The position numbers and the translations under genes were made by a program. The notes beneath the pieces are model-generated. The model saw only the letters and a list, made by a program, of their open reading frames with translations. It was not told the DNA's origin and did not search any database. DNA of 64,000 bases. Origin: an uncultured Lachnospiraceae bacterium. Its GTDB lineage: Bacteria > Bacillota > Clostridia > Lachnospirales > Lachnospiraceae. The stretch covers positions 11,428-75,427 of the forward strand of contig CAJUTU010000013.1 of assembly GCA_910589385.1 (NCBI GenBank). The letters run 5' to 3'. Each line of letters begins with the position of its first letter. Position 1 is the first letter of the stretch. This document shows positions 18,470 through 26,230 of the stretch, piece after piece.

Positions 18470-21400
18470 TTCAATCCCTCCTGTTCTTTTTCCTCCGCAT
18501 GTTCACGTATCCTCTGTATAGCTTCCTCCTTGGAATATTTTTCCAGCCTGCGGAAACCATATCCATCCAGACGCGGGTCAAATCCACAGACTGCATGGTA
18601 GGCACAATAATCACAGCCTGTATTTCCTCCCAGTTCATACGGCGCGGCTTCTGCATGCCCCTCTTCCATCTGCTGTTTTAATTCCTGCACTTTCTCTTTT
18701 GCATATTCCAGAAACAACTCAAATTCCTCCGGCGGCAGCACCTTGGAATTTTTGCTTAAGCTTCCGTCTTTATTCCTCCCCACAGGAATCAAATTGGAAT
18801 TTCCAACCAGATCTCTTTCCAGATGCATGATCACATCTTCATCTGCATTTACCAGCCCGTCCAGGCGAAGCTCTCTCAGTATTCTGCCTTCGAGCACCTG
18901 GTCGTCGGATTCTTTCTCCACAAATGGATCCTGCATCCGATAATAAAAAATCCCTGCTGGGATCACCTCTTTTGTCCCCGCTCCCCTGTTCAACAAATCC
19001 CCGGACGATCTCTGTTTTTCTATTTCTACCGCCGCGTTTAAGTAAACCGGCAGCTGCATCTGAAGCCCATGATAAAACGCCGTAATATCAAAACTTTTCA
19101 TTCCGGTCTTATAATCCGTCACTTTCACATAGATATGCTGCTCATCCTCGTATGTATCCAGCCTGTCAATCTTCCCGCTGCCGAATTTTAATTCATAGCC
19201 GCTTGGCCGGAAGTCGCCCCGTTCCATCTGCTTTGTCAACGCCCAGACAGACCGCTGGATCAGATTTTTGATCCTGGTGACCATATATTCATTCCTTGCA
19301 GAACTATACAGCACTGTATTGCCGTAGTCTGTAATACTTTCCTCTACGCTTTTCTCTACCAGCTCCCCACGCAGTTCCTCTGTCAGCTCTGTCCAGTCAG
19401 ACTGATACTCATCTGCTTTCCTTGCAAACCGCTCCATAGACTGATGTGCGATATTTCCCAGATCCAGGGGTTCAAACCTATACTCTTCCCGCTCTGAAAG
19501 CCGCAGGCCATAGGCCAGAAAATGAGCATATGCGCAGGAAGCGAACTGCTCCAGCCTTGTCACACTGGCTCGTGAAACATCTCCGAACAGCGAATCCGCA
19601 GCCTTCTTTGTCAGACGGTCCGGCTCCTTCCTGTAGAATGCCGCATCCAATATCCTGCCCAGTCCGGCATCTCTTTCCTTTTCCTGCCGATGATACCAGG
19701 AAAATAACTCCTTCCACTCTTCACTAAGCCCCTGCCTCCTGTTACGCAGGCCTTTTGCAAGGTACATCGCTCCAGTATCCCATGTCAGTTCTTGTCCCGA
19801 CAGATTTCCCATATCCTCCTGTACCTGAAGGCCGGGAAACAGCCGCCGGATATCCTGCACCAGATAAGCAGGGCGCAGGGCCTTTCCGTCGGACGATACC
19901 TTACTGAATGATAAATACAGCATTTCTAACGGCTTTGTCAAATTCATATATAGATAAAATTTTTGGATGTATGTTTTTTCCTTTGCTCCCGGAGAAAGTG
20001 ATAACTTCTGCCTTGCAAATTTTTCCCGGTCACGCTCCGAGAGCAGGCCGCCTTGTCCCAGCTTTCCTGGGAGGAAAGTATCGTTGGCTCCCACAAAAAA
20101 AAGGACTTTCAGATTATTCAGCCGGGTCCTCTCTACATCGCCGATCACTACCTGGTCCAGGCTGGGCGGAATCACCCCGACTTTTGCTTCCTGCAGTCCG
20201 GCATCCAGAAGTTCACAATATTCCTGTAGTGAAACCTGCTCGTCTCCCAAAAGTTCTACAAATTTGTCGAACAATTCAATCACGATCCGATAAATCTGGG
20301 AATATTCTTTTGCCAGCGCCAGCTCGCCATTTTCTTGAAACTGAAGCTCCAGCTTCCGGATCTGTTCCTGCATCCGCTCCTGCACAAAAAACTCATAGAC
20401 AGCCAGAGAAATATCTCCGGCTGTCTTGTTTCTTTTCCGCAAAATCATAAGCAGTCCGTCTATTTTTTCCACAAACCGTACCCTGAGGCTATTCAAGGCT
20501 TCCAGCTCTTCCTCACTGCATCCCCGGGCAGCACGTACCCATGGAGACTGCCATTTTTTATAGCCTTTGAGCCCCAGTGCGGCCACATAGTTTTCCAGCC
20601 TGTCGATCTCTTCCCTGGCAAACCCTGACATCCCGGTGCGCAGGAAACGAAATACACTTTCATAGGAAAAATTCTCACCCACCATAGCCAGCAGGCTTCT
20701 CACATATTCCACAAAGGCATTTAACAGGATGCTTTTCTTATGGTCCATAAACACCGGGATTCCGTAAGTGTCACAAGCCTTTTCCAAATGTACCGCATAG
20801 GCATCCATATCGCTGGCTATGACCGCCATATCCAGGTAACGGCAGCCTTTCTCCCGTACAAGGCGGCGCATCTGCCCAGCCACATATTCTGCTTCTTCCT
20901 TCGGGCTGCGCGCGGCGTAAAGCCTGACTGCTTCTGAATCCGTATACTGCCGTCCCACATATCGGAACAACTCTGATTCCAGAAATCCCAGTTCAGGATT
21001 CTTCTCAAACCTCCGCACTGGTTTTCCATATAAACAGATTGGCTCATCCACCTGCGTATGCTGTTCTCCCGCAATCTTCACCAGGGCTGCCACCATCTGC
21101 TTGCTGATGGCAAAAAGCTGATAAGGATGCCTGTAGGTAAACGGATCCTCCCTGGGATCCATGACCACTGTAACCACAACTTTTTTACATACCTTCATCA
21201 GTTCTCCAAGCAGCTTATTCTGTACAGGAGTAAATCCGGTAAATCCATCCAGCGCCACGACACTGTTCTTCAACAGGGCGGACTCTGGGACTACAGCGCT
21301 CAGCATATCCAGAAGTTCCTCTTTCGTAATATATTTATCCGCAAGATAACTTTCAAATCCTTCATACACTTTCCGTATATCTGCTAATTTGTAATACAGG

Positions 21401-21855
21401 TAACTCTCTGGCTCCAATGTCTCCAGAAACTCATCCAGTTCTTCAAAGCCTATCCCATACTGTGTAAACTCTGAAATCACCGACTTCACTTCACTGATAT
21501 AACCCTGTTTTTTCAGATTTCCCCTTAATACTTTCAGCTCATCTTCGTATTGCCCCGCTATTTTACGCAGGATCAAGCTTTTCCCCTCGTCATCCAGCAC
21601 CCGCCGGACTTCCTTTCCCACCTCCTCGAACACACGGTGGGAAAGCCGCACAAAGCTTAAGACATCAATATTCATGATCCCGTGCCGGGGATGAGCCACG
21701 CACAGGTCTTTCTGCGTCTGCATGGTAAACTGTTCCGGCACCAGCACCAGATAATTGGTTTTTGGGTGCTCCATAGATTCCTTTACAATCTGCTCATATA
21801 AATAATGAGATTTCCCAGCCCCGGAATTTCCAAAAATAAACTGTAATGACATCAT
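18466..21855 (-). CDS. addB: ATP-dependent helicase/nuclease subunit B
   Basis: The 1129-residue protein starts MMSLQFIFGNSGAGKSHYL with a Walker A, has a large inactivated helicase-like middle, and ends with a RecB-family nuclease and an Fe-S cluster site: one Cys in FASCAYAHF near 762 and three in CDYCAYHAVC near the end. The order addB-addA with a four-base overlap is the standard Firmicute arrangement. Either of two consecutive ATGs could start the protein; GGGAGAAGG lies upstream. Confidence 0.97.
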   Translation of the reverse strand: MMSLQFIFGNSGAGKSHYLYEQIVKESMEHPKTNYLVLVPEQFTMQTQKDLCVAHPRHGIMNIDVLSFVRLSHRVFEEVGKEVRRVLDDEGKSLILRKIAGQYEDELKVLRGNLKKQGYISEVKSVISEFTQYGIGFEELDEFLETLEPESYLYYKLADIRKVYEGFESYLADKYITKEELLDMLSAVVPESALLKNSVVALDGFTGFTPVQNKLLGELMKVCKKVVVTVVMDPREDPFTYRHPYQLFAISKQMVAALVKIAGEQHTQVDEPICLYGKPVRRFEKNPELGFLESELFRYVGRQYTDSEAVRLYAARSPKEEAEYVAGQMRRLVREKGCRYLDMAVIASDMDAYAVHLEKACDTYGIPVFMDHKKSILLNAFVEYVRSLLAMVGENFSYESVFRFLRTGMSGFAREEIDRLENYVAALGLKGYKKWQSPWVRAARGCSEEELEALNSLRVRFVEKIDGLLMILRKRNKTAGDISLAVYEFFVQERMQEQIRKLELQFQENGELALAKEYSQIYRIVIELFDKFVELLGDEQVSLQEYCELLDAGLQEAKVGVIPPSLDQVVIGDVERTRLNNLKVLFFVGANDTFLPGKLGQGGLLSERDREKFARQKLSLSPGAKEKTYIQKFYLYMNLTKPLEMLYLSFSKVSSDGKALRPAYLVQDIRRLFPGLQVQEDMGNLSGQELTWDTGAMYLAKGLRNRRQGLSEEWKELFSWYHRQEKERDAGLGRILDAAFYRKEPDRLTKKAADSLFGDVSRASVTRLEQFASCAYAHFLAYGLRLSEREEYRFEPLDLGNIAHQSMERFARKADEYQSDWTELTEELRGELVEKSVEESITDYGNTVLYSSARNEYMVTRIKNLIQRSVWALTKQMERGDFRPSGYELKFGSGKIDRLDTYEDEQHIYVKVTDYKTGMKSFDITAFYHGLQMQLPVYLNAAVEIEKQRSSGDLLNRGAGTKEVIPAGIFYYRMQDPFVEKESDDQVLEGRILRELRLDGLVNADEDVIMHLERDLVGNSNLIPVGRNKDGSLSKNSKVLPPEEFELFLEYAKEKVQELKQQMEEGHAEAAPYELGGNTGCDYCAYHAVCGFDPRLDGYGFRRLEKYSKEEAIQRIREHAEEKEQEGLK

Positions 21856-21920
21856 CCTTCTCCCTGATTTCTGTTTTGTTTCTTTCAGTATAGCACACTT
21901 TTTCAGATCAGGTAACCACT

Positions 21921-23228
21921 CTACTGTACTGCCTTAAATGCTTCCTCCAAATCTTCAATGATATCTGAGATATTCTCTGTACCAATAGACAGACGGATCG
22001 TATTTGGCTTGATCCCCTGATCCAAAAGCTCTTTCTCATTCAACTGAGAGTGAGTAGTAGACGCCGGATGGATCACCAAAGATTTCACATCCGCTACATT
22101 TGCCAGCAATGAGAATAATTCCAGATTGTCTATGAAATCTTTCGCTTTCTGCGCGCCGCCCTTGATTTCAAAGGTAAAGATCGAGCCGCCGCCGCCCGGG
22201 AAATACTTCTTATAAAGCTCCTGCTGTACTGGGTCAGAGGATATGGACGGGTGATTTACATTTTCTACCTGTGGATGGTGAGCCAGGTATTCTACTACTT
22301 TCAGTGCATTTTCTACATGCCGCTCTACACGCAGAGACAGCGTTTCCAGTCCCTGTAAGAAGAAAAATGCATGGAATGGGGAAAGTGTCGCCCCTGTATC
22401 CCGAAGCAGGATTGCACGGATCTTTGTCACAAATGCCGCTGCGCCGGCCGCTTTTGTAAAACTGATCCCATGATAACTTGGATTCGGTTCTGTCAGCGAC
22501 GGAAACCTGCCGCTTGCCTCCCAGTCAAATTTACCGCTGTCTACAATGACTCCGCCGATAGTCGTCCCGTGTCCGCCGATAAACTTCGTCGCAGAATGTA
22601 CCACAATATCTGCGCCATATTCAATCGGACGTACCAGGTATGGCGTGGCAAATGTATTATCGATCACAAGAGGAATCTGATGCGCATGGGCAATTTTAGC
22701 CACTGCCTCGATATCTACCACGTCTGAATTCGGGTTGCCCAATGTTTCAATAAAGATTGCTTTCGTATTTTCCTGGATCGCGGTTTCCACTGCCGCATAG
22801 TCAAAAATATCCACAAAAGTACTTGTGATCCCATATTGTGGAAGCGTATGTGCCAGCAGATTATAAGTACCGCCGTAAATGTTCTTTGCAGCCACAATAT
22901 GGTCTCCGTTCTGAGCCAGATTCTCAAATGTGTACGTGATCGCCGCTGCGCCGGATGCCACAGCCAACGCTGCAATTCCGCCTTCCAGCGCTGCAATCCT
23001 CTGTTCAAATACATCCTCCGTAGGGTTCGTCAGCCTTCCGTAAATATTACCTGCATCACTCAGCCCGAATCTTGCTGCCGCATGCCCGCTGTTATGGAAT
23101 ACATAAGATGAGGTCTGATAAATCGGAACCGCCCTGGCATCTGTAACCGGATCTGCTTTTTCCTGTCCCACATGCAGCTGTAGAGTTTCAAACTTTAAAT
23201 TTCTTTCTGCCCTTGTTTTCTTACCCAT
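21921..23228 (-). CDS. metY: O-acetylhomoserine aminocarboxypropyltransferase (O-acetylhomoserine sulfhydrylase)
   Basis: From ATG 23228 (AAGGAGAGAAAC upstream) the protein has 435 residues, as in MetY. It is a PLP enzyme of the Cys/Met metabolism family that makes homocysteine from O-acetylhomoserine and sulfide. Visible signs are FETLQLHVGQE, the PLP lysine in VVHSATKFIGGHGTTIGG and RLSIGTENISDIIEDL at the end. It has its own promoter with a possible operator and lies next to a LysR regulator, consistent with sulfur control. Confidence 0.95.
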   Translation of the reverse strand: MGKKTRAERNLKFETLQLHVGQEKADPVTDARAVPIYQTSSYVFHNSGHAAARFGLSDAGNIYGRLTNPTEDVFEQRIAALEGGIAALAVASGAAAITYTFENLAQNGDHIVAAKNIYGGTYNLLAHTLPQYGITSTFVDIFDYAAVETAIQENTKAIFIETLGNPNSDVVDIEAVAKIAHAHQIPLVIDNTFATPYLVRPIEYGADIVVHSATKFIGGHGTTIGGVIVDSGKFDWEASGRFPSLTEPNPSYHGISFTKAAGAAAFVTKIRAILLRDTGATLSPFHAFFFLQGLETLSLRVERHVENALKVVEYLAHHPQVENVNHPSISSDPVQQELYKKYFPGGGGSIFTFEIKGGAQKAKDFIDNLELFSLLANVADVKSLVIHPASTTHSQLNEKELLDQGIKPNTIRLSIGTENISDIIEDLEEAFKAVQ

Positions 23229-23285
23229 ATGTTTCTCTCCTTTTCTATTCGAGCATACAAGTACTCGATTCAAATATTTTCATTT

Positions 23286-23334
23286 CCTATCTGTTCGATA
23301 GGTTTATCATAGCACACCTTTCTAAATCTGTCTA
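23286..23334 (-). promoter_or_regulatory. metY promoter with an overlapping inverted-repeat operator
   Basis: On the minus strand TAGACA (23329-23334) and TATGAT (23306-23311) are 17 bases apart. Immediately downstream, over the likely start point, is the inverted repeat CCTATC-GAACA-GATAGG (23286-23302). The shape is reminiscent of Rrf2-family (CymR-like) sites, but the regulator is a guess. Confidence 0.6.
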
Positions 23335-23349
23335 ATATATAAAAAAAAC

Positions 23350-23380
23350 GTCTGGATATAGGATTTTCCTATATCCAGAC
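23350..23380 (-). terminator. Intrinsic terminator after the LysR gene
   Basis: GTCTGGATATAGGA and its complement form a 14-bp stem with a three-base loop; eight T follow on the minus strand (A-run at 23341-23348). Confidence 0.9.
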
Positions 23381-23425
23381 ATTTATCCTGTATCTCTCTT
23401 CGTTTCTCCATTTACCAAATGTTTC

Positions 23426-24340
23426 TCATACATCTTTGTTCAGCGCTTGAAATTTCTTGATTTCCTCCAGATATTTTCTCCCCAGCATACTGAGCGCGAT
23501 TCCTTTACGCTTTAAATATCCGATCGTCATCTGTTCGTCTGATTTTAGTTTCACCGCACAATATTCTTCCCCGTTTAACGCTTCGCATAGAATGCCGGAA
23601 CACAACGTAAATGCGTTCAGCCCCACCATCAAATTCAAAAGCGTCGCACGGTCATTTGCCTTGATCAGCCTTTTATACGCATAGGTACTCAATACTTCCT
23701 CGGCAAAATAAAAAGAATTATAATTCCCCTGCTCAAAAGAAAGACAAGGATATTCCTCCAGTTCTTCCATCGCAATCTCTTCCTGCCCAGCCAGAGGGTG
23801 CCCCTTCCACATATACACATAGATGCCGCATACCAGTAAAGGATGGAATTCTAAATCCGATTCCTGAAACAGCTTTGTCAATACTTTCTTATTAAAATCA
23901 TTCAGATACAAGATCCCAATCTCACTCCGGAAATTCCTGACATCCTCAATCACCTCATAGGTTTTCGTCTCACGGATTGCAAATTCATATTCATCCATGC
24001 CGAACTGCTTTACCATTTCAACAAACGCATGGACTGCAAAGGTATAATGCTGCATGGATACGCCAAATTTTTTCTTTACATTTTTCTTATCTATATAATG
24101 GGACTCGATCAACGCATACTGCTCCACCACCTGCCGGGCGTAGCCCAAGAACTCCTGCCCCGCTAAAGTCACTGCCGCACCCCGGTTGCTTCTTTTAAAC
24201 AGCTCTACGCCGATTTCGGATTCCAATTCCCTCACCGCCTGGGACAGACTAGGCTGAGAAATAAACAATGCCTTTGCCGCTTCATTCATCGATCCCGTAT
24301 CCGCAACGGTGATAATATACCTTAACTGTGCCAGTGTCAT
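23426..24340 (-). CDS. LysR family transcriptional regulator
   Basis: The 304-residue protein has an N-terminal helix-turn-helix (MTLAQLRYIITVADTGSMNEAA, then ISQPSLSQAVRELE) and a LysR substrate-binding domain. GGGAGG precedes ATG 24340. It ends in a strong terminator before metY, so the two are separate units on the same strand. Control of metY or of a sulfur/cysteine signal is possible by proximity only. Confidence 0.92.
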   Translation of the reverse strand: MTLAQLRYIITVADTGSMNEAAKALFISQPSLSQAVRELESEIGVELFKRSNRGAAVTLAGQEFLGYARQVVEQYALIESHYIDKKNVKKKFGVSMQHYTFAVHAFVEMVKQFGMDEYEFAIRETKTYEVIEDVRNFRSEIGILYLNDFNKKVLTKLFQESDLEFHPLLVCGIYVYMWKGHPLAGQEEIAMEELEEYPCLSFEQGNYNSFYFAEEVLSTYAYKRLIKANDRATLLNLMVGLNAFTLCSGILCEALNGEEYCAVKLKSDEQMTIGYLKRKGIALSMLGRKYLEEIKKFQALNKDV

Positions 24341-24404
24341 ACCCTGCCTCCCACTTTTCTTTCCTAAATATCCCTTTCAACCGTATATATTCTTCACAAT
24401 TTTA

Positions 24405-24418
24405 CATAGCATGCTATG
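24405..24418. promoter_or_regulatory. Palindromic site upstream of the LysR gene
   Basis: CATAGCATGCTATG is a perfect 14-base palindrome 65 bases upstream of the LysR start. A related ATTGCATGCTAT occurs at 24496-24507. Paired sites upstream of a LysR gene suggest autoregulation. Confidence 0.45.
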
Positions 24419-24558
24419 CAATATATTTGTAATTACAAAGGATATTACATTGATTCACTTCATCTGCGCCAAAAAAAGATTCGCCTTCAAACTACATTGC
24501 ATGCTATATTTTATTTCTGCATTCCACGCAATATTTCTTGTATTGTCAACCCACAGAC

Positions 24559-26097
24559 TCATTCCATCTCCTGTGGAATTCCCACCTGATGGTCCATCCA
24601 CCGGGTCGTTTCAGACGCACCGGACATATTTACCTGGGCTTCATATACATCCACTGTCACCGTATACTTTCCGTCCCCTTGCATATAAAGTGTCCCGTCC
24701 CTTCCATGAACCATTACAGCATTGCCTTCATCATCCACAATAGTCCCTTGGCAGGACAGCCGGCTCAGAGTGCTGTTCCCTGTGACAGTCCATGTGCATC
24801 CTTCCGTAATATAAAGATTACAATGTCCGTCTCCGCCTGAACCGGCATTATTTTCATCTTTTCGTACCGCTCCCCTTAGTGTGCTTCCTTCACTCATATA
24901 AAAATCAAGCTGGCTGATGCTGTCCCAAACCACATCGCCGTCCATATCCTGGCTCACAGCCGTAAAGAGGCAATCCGCCCCATTCGTCCCACTTTTCCCC
25001 CATTTCCTCTGGTTATTATTTCCAGTACATTTCAGAAAGAACTCATTCACCATCGGGCAGGTAATCTTCACATTGGACAAGGTGATTACTGATTCCACAT
25101 TTGTGGTATAGAATATCCCTCCATTCTGGGCAGCCAGAGTACCCCCGTTCATCTCAAAAGTACTTTTTCCTTTTTTCAGGCTTCCGGTTCCGCTCTGATA
25201 CAGGATCACATTCCATGTACAATCATTGCTGATATCATCCGCCTTATTCCCTGCCACGTCACAGTCATACAAATAAAGCGATTGATTCCCTCTCATACAG
25301 ATTGCTTCCCATTGTCCTGCTGTCAGCTTCCCGCCATGGATCACGGTATTGCCTGCGCTATAGACAGCAGGAGAGTCTATGCCTTTTGTGGAATAAGTAC
25401 CGCCATCCAGAATTACAGAACTCCCCCGCGGATCACTTCTGATCGCCGGCGAAGATTTTCCGTCCGTCTCAACATTTAGGTTCCAGGCATAAATCGTTCC
25501 ACCTTTTGCCGCCTGGATCCCCTTAGAAGAATCTCTCTTTGTATTTACCGCCGTATTGACTGCATATACCGTTCCGTCCTCATATGCAAAGATTCCGGTT
25601 CCTTTCTCTGCACTAGTAGTAATGGCATTGTTTTTCAGGTAAGAGGTTCCACTTGTAGTCAGCATGGCTGCACCTACGCCATATGCGCTTAAATCCTCCT
25701 CCTGGCTGCTGTCTTTGGCAGTTCTTGAAATCTTTGCATTCTTCAAGACCACCTGCGCCTCTCCAAAGACATGCACTGCATTTTCATCTGTCCCCTTTGA
25801 TGCATAGGTTTCCCCTTCTGTCTCCATATCTACGGCATACTCTGCCACAGCAGGGTAATACTCTACCTCATGGTTTCCCTCCAAATCTTCCGGCTCTAGC
25901 ATTGCAATTGCCAGGCCCAGCATATCTCCCATTTTGTCAAAGACTGCAGAAAGCTTCTGATATCTCATGTCTGCCGGCTCATCCTCATCTCCCAGTTTCT
26001 CAAAAAAAGAAGTTATTTCCGGCTCTATTTCTGCACAGCCTCCCAGAAAAAGCAAACTGAACGCAATCCCCAGCATTAACACATATTTTCTCTTCAT
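24559..26097 (-). CDS. Beta-helix lipoprotein of unknown function
   Basis: The 512-residue protein has a lipoprotein signal with lipobox LGGC at about residue 21, so it should be anchored on the outer face of the membrane. From about residue 95 it shows a run of right-handed beta-helix-like rungs with short Gly/Asn/Thr turns (VFGEAQVVLKNAKI, GTIYAWNLNVET, NTVIHGGKLTAG and others). AGGTGG lies before ATG 26097. No catalytic motif is recognised; a role in surface binding or glycan contact is only a guess. Confidence 0.75.
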   Translation of the reverse strand: MKRKYVLMLGIAFSLLFLGGCAEIEPEITSFFEKLGDEDEPADMRYQKLSAVFDKMGDMLGLAIAMLEPEDLEGNHEVEYYPAVAEYAVDMETEGETYASKGTDENAVHVFGEAQVVLKNAKISRTAKDSSQEEDLSAYGVGAAMLTTSGTSYLKNNAITTSAEKGTGIFAYEDGTVYAVNTAVNTKRDSSKGIQAAKGGTIYAWNLNVETDGKSSPAIRSDPRGSSVILDGGTYSTKGIDSPAVYSAGNTVIHGGKLTAGQWEAICMRGNQSLYLYDCDVAGNKADDISNDCTWNVILYQSGTGSLKKGKSTFEMNGGTLAAQNGGIFYTTNVESVITLSNVKITCPMVNEFFLKCTGNNNQRKWGKSGTNGADCLFTAVSQDMDGDVVWDSISQLDFYMSEGSTLRGAVRKDENNAGSGGDGHCNLYITEGCTWTVTGNSTLSRLSCQGTIVDDEGNAVMVHGRDGTLYMQGDGKYTVTVDVYEAQVNMSGASETTRWMDHQVGIPQEME

Positions 26098-26230
26098 AGA
26101 TCCACCTGTCCTTTCCCTGCCGTATACATTGATCTGATTTTACAGTTTCACAGGAACAGCCATATATCTGTTCTCGCTTCTTCGCAGGAACAATATGAGG
26201 ACGGCGCATTCTGCAGCCGTCCCCAACCTG

